Assembly (NCBI GenBank): GCA_910585155.1
Contig: CAJUEC010000001.1
Coordinates: forward strand, 79,924 to 143,923
Reading direction: 5' to 3'
Source: an uncultured Oscillospiraceae bacterium
GTDB taxonomy: Bacteria > Bacillota > Clostridia > Oscillospirales > Oscillospiraceae
Length of the DNA: 64,000 bases
The position numbers and the translations under genes are program-made. The notes under the pieces are model-generated. The model saw nothing but the letters and a program-made list of their open reading frames with translations, did no database searches and was not told the DNA's origin. Positions 6,851-13,638 of this stretch are shown in pieces; the first letter of the stretch is position 1, and each line of letters opens with the position of its first letter.

Positions 6851-8566
6851 ATGATTTTTACCGGAACCTCCGTCTGCGGCGGCACCGCAGTGGCGCCGGC
6901 CCTGCTCTACGCCCCCGCCGAGCTCGCCGTCAGGCGGGAGCGCCTCTCTACGGCGGACGTCTCCGCCGAGCTGGAGCGGTACGAACAGGCCGTGGCCCAG
7001 GCCGGCCGGGAGCTGGAAGAGCTCCGCGCCCGGTTTGCCGGGGAGCATGAGGCGCAGGGGAAGATTTTTGACGCCCACCGGGAAATCCTGGAGGATGAGG
7101 AGATTGTGGCCGCCATCCGGCTGGCCATCTCGGAGGAGAAAAAATGCTGCGCCTGGGCGGTGGAGTCGGTCTGCCAGATGTACGCCGGGCTGTTTGAGCA
7201 GCTGGAGGACCCGCTGCTGCGGGAGAGGAGCGCCGACGTGCGGGATGTGGGCGGACGGCTCCTGCGGGCCTGCCTTGGAGCTGCGCAGGTGAGCCTTGCC
7301 CGGCTGCCCCGGCCCTGCATTCTGGTGGCCCATGACCTCCTGCCCTCTGACACCGCCGCCCTGGACCGGGAAAATGTGCTGGGCATAGTCACCGAGGTGG
7401 GCGGGGCCACCTGTCACTCCGCCATCATTGCCCGGAGCTATGATATTCCGGCCGTTTTGGGTGTGGCCCATATCACGGAGCGGATCCGCGATGGGGAGGA
7501 GCTGGTCCTGGACGCCGACCAGGGGCAGGTCATCTCCTCCCCCACGCCCGCCCAGCGGGAGAGCTTCCAGAGGCTGCGGGAGGAGGGCCTTGTCCGGCGG
7601 GCCCAGGCCGCCCAGTGGCGGGACAGGCCATGCCGTTCCCGGGACGGCGTGGAGATCGCCGTTGGCCTGAACGTGGCCGACCCCACCCCCGGTGAGCTGG
7701 AGGCCCTGGGCTCCGCCGCCGATTTTATCGGCCTGTTCCGCACGGAATTTCTCTACATGGGCCGGGACCGCCTTCCCACCGAGGAAGAGCAGTTTCAGCG
7801 TTATAAGGCCCTGCTGCTCCGCGCCGGAGACAAGCCCGTCACTCTTCGCACGCTGGATATCGGGGCGGACAAACCCCTATCCTGCTACCCCAGGCCCAGG
7901 GAGGAAAACCCGGCCCTGGGCCTTCGGGGCCTGCGTCTGTGCCTGGCTGACCGGGAGCTCTTTCGCGCCCAGCTCCGGGCGGCCCTCCGGGCTTCCGTCT
8001 ACGGCCGCCTTCAGATCATGTTCCCAATGGTGGGCGGGGTGGAGGACTTCATGGCCGCCAGGTCTGTGGTGGAGGAGGTGGAGGAGGAGCTCCGGCGGGA
8101 GCGGGTTTCCTTCCGGGAGGGCCTTCCCCTGGGGGCTATGATCGAGGTTCCCTCCGCCGCCCTGATGGCCGGCGCGCTGGCGGCCCGGGCGGATTTTGCC
8201 AGCATCGGCACCAACGATTTGAGCCAGTATCTTCTGGCGGCGGATCGGACAAACCCGGAGGTGGCCCCCTGCTGCCAGAGCTTCCACCCCGCTGTTTTCC
8301 GCCTGATCCAGCTTGCCGTGTCCGCCTTTTCTGACGCGGGCAAGCCCATCAGCGTCTGCGGGGAGCTGGGGGGAGAGCCCCTCTCGACCGCGGTCTTGGT
8401 TGGGCTCGGGATACGGAAGCTGAGCATGAGCCTCTCCCGGATCTCCGGGGTCAAGATGCTTCTGGCCCGGCACTCCGTCCCGGAGCTGGAGGCGCTGGCG
8501 GAGCAGGTATGCGCGTCGTCCACCGCCGAAGAGGTGTCCGCCTGCCTGCGCGGCAGGATCACCTAA
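6851..8566 (+). CDS. ptsI: PTS Enzyme I (phosphoenolpyruvate-protein phosphotransferase)
   Basis: A 571-residue cytosolic enzyme, the normal family length. It moves phosphate from PEP to HPr. His189 in GGATCHSAIIAR is the phospho-histidine, at the same number as in classical Enzyme I. GLFRTEFLYM and GTNDLSQY belong to the PEP-binding barrel, and Cys503 in SVCGELGG is the catalytic cysteine. An open frame from 6650 is rejected because it runs through ptsH; the ATG at 6851 follows ptsH directly. Its TAA stop is followed immediately by a MITE-like element, and the stop forms part of that element's flanking CTAA repeat. Confidence 0.96.
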   Translation: MIFTGTSVCGGTAVAPALLYAPAELAVRRERLSTADVSAELERYEQAVAQAGRELEELRARFAGEHEAQGKIFDAHREILEDEEIVAAIRLAISEEKKCCAWAVESVCQMYAGLFEQLEDPLLRERSADVRDVGGRLLRACLGAAQVSLARLPRPCILVAHDLLPSDTAALDRENVLGIVTEVGGATCHSAIIARSYDIPAVLGVAHITERIRDGEELVLDADQGQVISSPTPAQRESFQRLREEGLVRRAQAAQWRDRPCRSRDGVEIAVGLNVADPTPGELEALGSAADFIGLFRTEFLYMGRDRLPTEEEQFQRYKALLLRAGDKPVTLRTLDIGADKPLSCYPRPREENPALGLRGLRLCLADRELFRAQLRAALRASVYGRLQIMFPMVGGVEDFMAARSVVEEVEEELRRERVSFREGLPLGAMIEVPSAALMAGALAARADFASIGTNDLSQYLLAADRTNPEVAPCCQSFHPAVFRLIQLAVSAFSDAGKPISVCGELGGEPLSTAVLVGLGIRKLSMSLSRISGVKMLLARHSVPELEALAEQVCASSTAEEVSACLRGRIT

Positions 8567-8727
8567 GGAAGCACTGATTAAATGCGTCTGCGGCACTTTT
8601 CGGATCTTTTTTGCCATGGCTTCGTTGTAATTTCTTGAAATAAACACAATTATTCCTGCGAAATCCCACCCCCGCTATGGCGCAAAATCTCTCGCAAATC
8701 GCTCTTGTCGATTTAAGCAGTCCTTCC
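8567..8727. mobile_element. MITE-like element, copy 1
   Basis: A 161-bp non-coding repeat, also present at 29929-30088. The left end GGAAGCACTGATTAAAT and right end ATTTAAGCAGTCCTTCC are imperfect inverted repeats (2 mismatches). CTAA directly flanks both ends, as a 4-bp target duplication would. The centre holds TTTCTTGAAATAAACACAA, as in copy 2, but its hairpin is more eroded. No ORF or transposase is present. It begins at the first base after the ptsI stop. Confidence 0.75.
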
Positions 8728-8821
8728 CTAAAGCTGGAGCTGGGCGTCTCCTCCGCCATGCCCGGGCATTTTGGTGAAGGCCGGGAATTGCCGCAGGCCC
8801 GGGGCGAAAATAGGATAGCAG

Positions 8822-8853
8822 AAGGGCCGTCCGAATGCCGGACGGCCCTTTTT
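8822..8853 (+). terminator. rho-independent terminator
   Basis: AAGGGCCGTCCG (8822-8833), loop AATGC, CGGACGGCCCTT (8839-8850), then a T run. It is a perfect 12-bp stem. It is the likely terminator of the ptsHI operon, now separated from ptsI by the MITE-like insert. Confidence 0.85.
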
Positions 8854-8870
8854 CATACGATGTGTATCTC

Positions 8871-8938
8871 AGAAGCTGAATCAATAGCCGAAGCGTTCCA
8901 ATTCGCGAGACAAAATTGCCGATTGAATCAGTGCTTCC
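8871..8938. repeat. short internally deleted relative of the MITE-like element
   Basis: ATTGAATCAGTGCTTCC at 8922-8938 is the exact reverse complement of the left terminal repeat of the copy at 29929. GAAGCTGAATCAAT at 8871 resembles the other end with two bases missing. The roughly 40 bases between are not those of the full element. It lies just downstream of the rubrerythrin gene. The rest of 8728-9003 holds the terminator and no gene. Confidence 0.45.
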
Positions 8939-9003
8939 CCAGATTTTTTTTCACGCGGCTCATCGAGGATTTTGGCCGCGAAGATGTATTTTGGTTCGGC
9001 TTC

Positions 9004-9537
9004 TCAATAGTTTTCGGCCTTGAGCTCGAAGAAGGCCTGGGCGTGGCCGCAGACGGGGCACTCCGCAGGGGCCTCCAGACCGTACTCCAGGTGGCCGCAG
9101 TTCCGGCAGTACCACACCTTCACCTCGGCGCGCTTGAACACCTCGCCGTTGGCCAGGTTCTCCGCCAGCTTCACGTACCGGTCCTCATGGCTCTTCTCGA
9201 TCTTGGCCACGGCCTCGAAGGCGTCGGCCAGGGCGATGAAGCCCTCCTCCCGGGCGGTGGCCGCCATCTCCTGATACATCTCGGTCCACTCCTCGTGCTC
9301 CCCCTCGGCGGCAGCCAGCAGGTTCTCTGCGGTGGTGCAGATGCCGCCCAGCGCCTTGAACCACAGCTTGGCGTGCTCCTTCTCGTTGCCGGCAGTCTCC
9401 TCAAAGATGGCGGCGATCTGCTCGTAGCCCTCCTTGCGGGCCTGGCTGGCGAAGTAGGTGTACTTGTTCCGGGCCTGGGACTCCCCCGCAAACGCCTTCC
9501 ACAGATTGGCCTCGGTCTTGCTGCCCTTCAGTTCCAT
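9004..9537 (-). CDS. rbr: rubrerythrin
   Basis: A 177-residue peroxide-reducing non-haem iron protein of anaerobes. The N-terminal ferritin-like four-helix domain carries the di-iron ligands (FAGESQARNKY, then EEThAGNEKEHA-type helices). The C-terminal rubredoxin domain has two CxxC pairs, CRNCG and CPVCGH. The start at 9537 is chosen because the reverse strand reads AGGAGG seven bases before it; the longer frame to 9630 runs through the promoter. It is a single-gene unit divergent from the mannose-type PTS operon, with a Fur/PerR-like box on its transcription start. Confidence 0.95.
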   Translation of the reverse strand: MELKGSKTEANLWKAFAGESQARNKYTYFASQARKEGYEQIAAIFEETAGNEKEHAKLWFKALGGICTTAENLLAAAEGEHEEWTEMYQEMAATAREEGFIALADAFEAVAKIEKSHEDRYVKLAENLANGEVFKRAEVKVWYCRNCGHLEYGLEAPAECPVCGHAQAFFELKAENY

Positions 9538-9582
9538 GATACATTCCTCCTGATCAATTTTATGGTGAATGGGATGAATTTC

Positions 9583-9607
9583 ATTAGTGAGAATTATTCT
9601 CATTAAT
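9583..9607 (-). promoter_or_regulatory. Fur/PerR-family operator
   Basis: TGAGAATTATTCTCA (9588-9602) is a perfect 7-1-7 inverted repeat of Fur-family type, and the symmetry extends outward as ATTA...TAAT. It begins just after the -10 of the rubrerythrin promoter, so a bound repressor would block initiation. PerR (peroxide sensing) is the natural candidate for rubrerythrin, but the spelling TGAGAAT also suits iron-sensing Fur. Confidence 0.75.
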
Positions 9608-9608
9608 A

Positions 9609-9637
9609 AGTATAGCAGATGCCCGAGCAAATTGCAA
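9609..9637 (-). promoter_or_regulatory. rubrerythrin promoter
   Basis: On the reverse strand: -35 TTGCAA (9637-9632), 17-bp spacer, -10 TATACT (9614-9609). A cre-like word TTGCAAGCGCTTTTTT (+ strand, from 9632) overlaps the -35, but its right half is a poor match. Confidence 0.75.
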
Positions 9638-9670
9638 GCGCTTTTTTTGCGCTCCCCAGAATTTTTCTCC

Positions 9671-9701
9671 GCGGCGGGCCCCTGGGCCTCCGCCGCTTTT
9701 T
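9671..9701 (+). terminator. orphan rho-independent terminator
   Basis: GCGGCGG (9671-9677) pairs with CCGCCGC (9690-9696) and is followed by TTTTT. It points along the + strand in the divergent intergenic region, where no + strand gene ends, so it may end read-through or an unseen small RNA. Confidence 0.5.
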
Positions 9702-9790
9702 GTCAGACGTGGAAGAGCCTGGAATTGTCTTTGTGTGAAATTGATAAACTGTCGCTGAAAATATTGCGCAGCTATGTGAAATGTTAATAA

Positions 9791-9807
9791 TTGACACAAT
9801 CCGTCAA
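9791..9807. promoter_or_regulatory. candidate operator of the mannose-type PTS operon
   Basis: TTGAC-N7-GTCAA is a perfect 5-bp inverted repeat lying 5 bases upstream of the -35. Two AAAATATTGC words (near 9753 and 9805) lie around it. The RpiR-family protein at 13639 is a possible ligand; this is inference from position only. Confidence 0.35.
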
Positions 9808-9811
9808 AATA

Positions 9812-9840
9812 TTGCTTTTGCAAAACCGCTTTGCTACAAT
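9812..9840 (+). promoter_or_regulatory. promoter of the mannose-type PTS operon
   Basis: -35 TTGCTT (9812-9817), 17-bp spacer, -10 TACAAT (9835-9840). The leader to the IIB start at 9885 is about 37 bases and carries GGGAGG. Confidence 0.7.
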
Positions 9841-9884
9841 GAAGCCACATCGGGCAGACCAGGCATCAGAAAGGGAGGACTGTT

Positions 9885-10382
9885 ATGGCGCTGAATTATT
9901 TTCGGATCGACGACCGGCTCATCCACGGACAGATTGTGACCGCGTGGTGCAGCCACTGGAAGATTAAAGAGATTGTCGCCATTGACGGCGCGCTGGCCGG
10001 CAACCCCATGCTCCAGTCCATCATGCTCATGGGCGTACCCAAGCAGTACAAGTCCCGGGTGGTGACCATGGCCCAGGCCAAGGAGCTGTTTGCCCAGCCC
10101 GCCGACGGCAACCGGCTGTTCATCACCCGGCTCCCCCAGGACCTGACGCAGCTGCGGGAGGAGCTCAAGCAGTGCGAGCTGGTGGTGATCGGCAATGCGG
10201 CCAAGCGGCCGGACGCCACCCACAACCTGACCAAGGGCGGCGGCAGCGTCTTTTTCGCCAGCGACGAGGACATCGCCCTGTTTGACGACATCGCCGCCGG
10301 CGGCGTCAAGCTGGTCTACCAGACCATTCCCAAGTCCCCCGCCCGGGAGTGGACCGAGTTGCGCAAGAGTATCAAGCTGTGA
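9885..10382 (+). CDS. PTS mannose/fructose/sorbose-family EIIB
   Basis: A 165-residue cytosolic IIB of the mannose-family PTS. FRIDDRLIHGQI near the N-terminus holds the phosphorylated His14, the hallmark of this family (which uses His, not Cys). Length is normal. RBS GGGAGGACTGTT precedes the ATG. It is the first gene of an operon IIB-IIC-IID-SIS-IIA. The stretch 10383-10500 to the IIC gene holds only a GC-rich spacer and an RBS. Confidence 0.93.
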   Translation: MALNYFRIDDRLIHGQIVTAWCSHWKIKEIVAIDGALAGNPMLQSIMLMGVPKQYKSRVVTMAQAKELFAQPADGNRLFITRLPQDLTQLREELKQCELVVIGNAAKRPDATHNLTKGGGSVFFASDEDIALFDDIAAGGVKLVYQTIPKSPAREWTELRKSIKL

Positions 10383-10500
10383 CCCCGCTCCACCTGCTCC
10401 GTGCTCCGGCGGCGGGAGCGCCCGCCGCAAAAAATAAGGTCCGGGCCGGCTCCCGCAGGGGCGCGCCGGCCCAAAGAAAAGAATGGGAGGAAACGAGCGC

Positions 10501-11280
10501 ATGAATATCCTGCAAGTGATCCTAATCGCCGTGTTTATCTACCTGGGCGCGATTGGCTCCCTGGTGGGCAATACCATCGGCTGGTATTGTCTGGGCCGGC
10601 CCCTCATCGCCGCGCTGGTGGTGGGCATTATCATGGGCGATGTGTCCACCGCGATGCTGGTGGGTGTGCCCCTCCAGATCGCCTATCTGGCCAACGTCAC
10701 CCCCGGCGGCGCCGTGGCATGGGACCTGTCCTACGCCACTTACATCGGCACCGCCATGGCAATTGCCCTGAAGGGCACCGTGAGCGGTGACGCCGCTCTC
10801 ATCGGTCTGGCCTTCACCGGCGCCGGCATTGGCGGCGTGGTGGGCGGCACCATGTGGAACGTGCACTACGCGCTGGACGTGTTCGTCAACCGCTGGGCCA
10901 ACAAGATCGCCGAGTCCGGCGACACCAAAAAGATGTGGATGCCCAACATGATCGGCGGCGGCGTCATCGGTTTCCTGTGCCGCTTTGTCCCCGCGGTCAT
11001 CGTCCTCACCGCCATCGGCGCGGCGGGGGCCAGCGCCGGCATCGCCATCCCCGGCTGGTTCGTCACCGGCATTTCCGCCTTCGGCTCCATGATGGCCGCC
11101 CTGGGAATGGGCATTATCCTGTCCTTCCTGGTGAAAAAGGGCGTCCACTGGGCCATCTTCATGGCGGGCTTTGTTCTGGTCACCTATTTCGGGCTGAGCA
11201 CCATGGCTGTGGCCGTTATCGCCGCCATCGTCGCCGTGATCTACTACGCCATTCTGTCCCAGAGAGAGGAGGAGTGCTGA
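10501..11280 (+). CDS. PTS mannose-family EIIC (sorbose-type)
   Basis: A 259-residue integral membrane protein with many hydrophobic segments, starting MNILQVILIAVFIYLGAIGS. NTIGWYCLGRPLIAALVVG and GVPLQIAYLANVTPGGAV are typical of the EII-Sor/ManY family that forms the substrate channel with IID. GGGAGG at 10485 selects the ATG at 10501 over the in-frame ATG at 10483. It ends 1 base before the IID start. Confidence 0.93.
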   Translation: MNILQVILIAVFIYLGAIGSLVGNTIGWYCLGRPLIAALVVGIIMGDVSTAMLVGVPLQIAYLANVTPGGAVAWDLSYATYIGTAMAIALKGTVSGDAALIGLAFTGAGIGGVVGGTMWNVHYALDVFVNRWANKIAESGDTKKMWMPNMIGGGVIGFLCRFVPAVIVLTAIGAAGASAGIAIPGWFVTGISAFGSMMAALGMGIILSFLVKKGVHWAIFMAGFVLVTYFGLSTMAVAVIAAIVAVIYYAILSQREEEC

Positions 11281-11281
11281 G

Positions 11282-12160
11282 ATGAAATCCGTGAGCAAAA
11301 AGACGCTGAATAAATCTTTTCTGAACTGGTTTTTCTGGAACGGCTGCTCGCAGCAGGCGGAGAGTATGCTGGGTATGGCGTTCGGCCAGTCCATGGCCCC
11401 TGTGATTGAGGAGCTGTACGACACCAAAGAGGACCGCGCCGCCGCCCTCCAGCGCCACATCACCCTGTTCAACACTGAGTCCCAGGTGGGCTCCATCTGC
11501 AACGGCATCGCCATCGGCATGGAGGAGCAGCTGGCCAACGGCAACGGCTCCGCCGAGGCCATCCAGGAGGCCAAGGTGGCCCTCATCGGCCCCACCTCCG
11601 CCATCGGCGACTCCCTGTGGGTGGCCACCATCATTCCCCTGCTGCTGACCATCTGCCTGTCCATCTCCAACGCCCTGCCCAACGCCGCCTGGATTGGCGC
11701 CGTCGTCTACATGATCGTCTATCCCCTGGGCACCTACCTGCTCAGCCGGAAGCTGTTCAACCTGGGCTACAAGGCCGGCCTGGAGGGCGTGCAGCGCTTC
11801 ATGGCCTCCGGACAGCTGAACCGCATCATGCAGGCAATCACCGTGCTGGGCCTGATCGTGGTGGGCGCGCTCACCGCCAGCTTTGTCACCTGCACCCTGA
11901 ACATCGACATCAAGACCGTGACCCAGGTCTTTGACGAGGCCTCCGGCTCCTATGTGGAGGGTATGATTTCCGTGTTCAACCTGGACAATCTGCTCAACAG
12001 CGTGTTCCCCAAGATCGTCCCCCTGGCCCTCACCCTGGGTGTGTACCGCCTGTACACCAAGAAGAACTGGTCACCCCTGGCCATTATGGGCGTGATTCTG
12101 GTGCTGGCGGCGGTGCTTACAGCCATCGGCTTTATCCCCGTGATCGGCGCATTGGCGTAA
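11282..12160 (+). CDS. PTS mannose-family EIID
   Basis: A 292-residue IID membrane subunit. The N-terminal cytosolic helix (LNKSFLNWFFWNGCSQQAESMLGMAF) is the family signature. GPTSAIGDSLW is the conserved loop, and hydrophobic segments follow toward the C-terminus. It works with IIC to carry and phosphorylate a hexose or amino sugar. It follows IIC with a 1-base gap, implying translational coupling. Confidence 0.93.
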   Translation: MKSVSKKTLNKSFLNWFFWNGCSQQAESMLGMAFGQSMAPVIEELYDTKEDRAAALQRHITLFNTESQVGSICNGIAIGMEEQLANGNGSAEAIQEAKVALIGPTSAIGDSLWVATIIPLLLTICLSISNALPNAAWIGAVVYMIVYPLGTYLLSRKLFNLGYKAGLEGVQRFMASGQLNRIMQAITVLGLIVVGALTASFVTCTLNIDIKTVTQVFDEASGSYVEGMISVFNLDNLLNSVFPKIVPLALTLGVYRLYTKKNWSPLAIMGVILVLAAVLTAIGFIPVIGALA

Positions 12161-12195
12161 AGATATCACAATTTTAATTCAAAGGAGTAATTGCA

Positions 12196-12957
12196 ATGGC
12201 TCAGCTTGAGTATTTAACCAAAATTATGCAGGTTATGGAAAAGATCGACAAGGAGCAGACCCAGAACATCCAGGCCGCGGCCGACTTGTGCGCCGCCGCC
12301 ATCCACTCCGGCAAGCTGGTCCACCTGTTTGGCAGCGGCCACAGCGTGCTGCCCGTCCAGGACGTGTTCCCCCGCTACGGCGGCGTGGTGGGCTGGCACC
12401 CGGTGATGGACCCCCGGCTGATGTGGAACAACGTCATCGGCCCCGGCGGCGCCCGGGAGCTGCTGTGGATTGAGCGGCAGGAGGGCTACATCGCCAACTT
12501 CCTCCAGAGCTACAACCTCCAGGAGGGGGAGGTGATGATCGTGTTCTCCCACGGCGGGCTGAACGCCGCCCCCATTGAGGCGGCCATGTACGCCCGGGAG
12601 CGGGGGCTGAAGGTCATCGCCATCACCAGCGGCGAGAACTATCAGAAGGCCGCCGCCGTCCACTCCTCCGGCAACAAGCTGGGCGATGTGGCGGACATCC
12701 TCATTGACAACTGCTGCCCCCTGGAGGACGCGCTGGTGGCCATCCCCGGCTACCACCAGAAGGTGGGGGCCTCCTCCACCGTGGCGGTGATCACCATCGC
12801 CCAGTCCATCGCCTCCGAGACCGCCCTCCGGCTGGAGAAGCTGGGCCACAAGATGTACATCTTTGTGTCCCCCAACGTCACCGAGGTGCCCAAGGAGTAT
12901 ATGCACGAGGTGTACGCTGACTACCGCCAGCTGGTTTTCAAAAACTCCAACATGTAA
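12196..12957 (+). CDS. SIS-domain sugar-phosphate-binding protein (UPF0309-like)
   Basis: A 253-residue soluble protein with a SIS fold. LVHLFGSGHSVLPVQDVF is the phosphosugar-binding strand-loop, and VMIVFSHGGLNAAPIEAA and VIAITSGENY are later SIS strands. It resembles the UPF0309 group, whose members are thought to isomerise or lyse amino-sugar phosphates; no exact reaction can be given. RBS AAAGGAG. It is the only enzyme-like gene in this PTS operon, so it probably acts on the imported sugar phosphate, pointing to an amino sugar as substrate. Confidence 0.8.
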   Translation: MAQLEYLTKIMQVMEKIDKEQTQNIQAAADLCAAAIHSGKLVHLFGSGHSVLPVQDVFPRYGGVVGWHPVMDPRLMWNNVIGPGGARELLWIERQEGYIANFLQSYNLQEGEVMIVFSHGGLNAAPIEAAMYARERGLKVIAITSGENYQKAAAVHSSGNKLGDVADILIDNCCPLEDALVAIPGYHQKVGASSTVAVITIAQSIASETALRLEKLGHKMYIFVSPNVTEVPKEYMHEVYADYRQLVFKNSNM

Positions 12958-12964
12958 GCACCCG

Positions 12965-13003
12965 CCCCGGGAGAGAGCCCTCTGGGCCTCTCCCGGGGCT
13001 TTT
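12965..13003 (+). terminator. intra-operon hairpin between the SIS gene and IIA
   Basis: CCCCGGGAGAG (12965-12975) pairs perfectly with CTCTCCCGGGG (12988-12998), followed by CTTTTG. The T run is short, so it may be a partial terminator or an mRNA-stabilising stem that sets the IIA level. Confidence 0.5.
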
Positions 13004-13031
13004 GCCATTGCGCAGAGAGGAGCAGATCATC

Positions 13032-13421
13032 ATGTCAAAAGTGATTGTCACAGGCCACGGCGGCTACGGCACCGCCATGAAGCGCAACCTGGGAATGCTG
13101 GTGGGTGAGATGGCCGGCTTCTATTTCGTGGATTTCAACGAAAACGACTCCCTGGACGACCTGCAAAAAAAGCTGGGCGAGGTGCTGGGCGGCCTGCCCG
13201 GGGAGGACATCCTGTTCGCCTGCGATCTGACGGGGGGCTCCCCCTTCCGCACGGCGGCCATGATGTGCATGGAGCACCCCCGGTGGGCGGTGGTGGCCGG
13301 GGTGAACACCTCGGCTTACTCCGAGATGTCCTTCAACCTGGAGCTGCCCCCGGCGGAGCTGGCCAAGCTGGCCTGCGACGTGGCCAGGGAGACCATTATG
13401 ATGTTCCCCGCCCAGGAGTAG
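13032..13421 (+). CDS. PTS mannose-family EIIA
   Basis: A 129-residue IIA of the mannose family. VIVTGHGGYGTAM holds phospho-acceptor His9, and ACDLTGGSPFRTAA is the conserved TGGSP motif. Start chosen at 13032, after GAGAGGAG; the longer frame from 13002 lies in the hairpin region. It completes the transporter encoded from 9885. Having IIA last and separated by a hairpin is less usual than a IIA-first order. Confidence 0.93.
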   Translation: MSKVIVTGHGGYGTAMKRNLGMLVGEMAGFYFVDFNENDSLDDLQKKLGEVLGGLPGEDILFACDLTGGSPFRTAAMMCMEHPRWAVVAGVNTSAYSEMSFNLELPPAELAKLACDVARETIMMFPAQE

Positions 13422-13474
13422 GGCTGGGGCCTGAGCGGAGGGCCCGGCCTGTTTTGGAATGCGCAGGAAAAAAC

Positions 13475-13503
13475 TTGCAAAATGCGGCGTATAAGGGTAT
13501 GAT
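13475..13503 (+). promoter_or_regulatory. promoter of the RpiR-family regulator
   Basis: -35 TTGCAA (13475-13480), 17-bp spacer, -10 TATGAT (13498-13503). It leaves a leader of about 130 bases before the ATG at 13639. Confidence 0.65.
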
Positions 13504-13638
13504 AAAGAAAGCGCTGGAGGGCCGCGTGGCCCTGGAGCGCCGTTAGGAGGAGGTCGCGGGCAGGACACATGCGCTGGAGAGGGGGCCGGGGATCCGGCTG
13601 GGACGCCCTCCCGGGCGCACGGGCTATGGAGGGCCGAC

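Noticed and set aside
8677..9606. 309-residue + strand ORF over the rubrerythrin gene
   Set aside because: Antisense shadow; the reverse strand encodes an unmistakable rubrerythrin.
9632..9647. CcpA cre site TTGCAAGCGCTTTTTT
   Set aside because: The left half fits but the right half lacks the CA of the consensus; kept only as a remark in the promoter entry.
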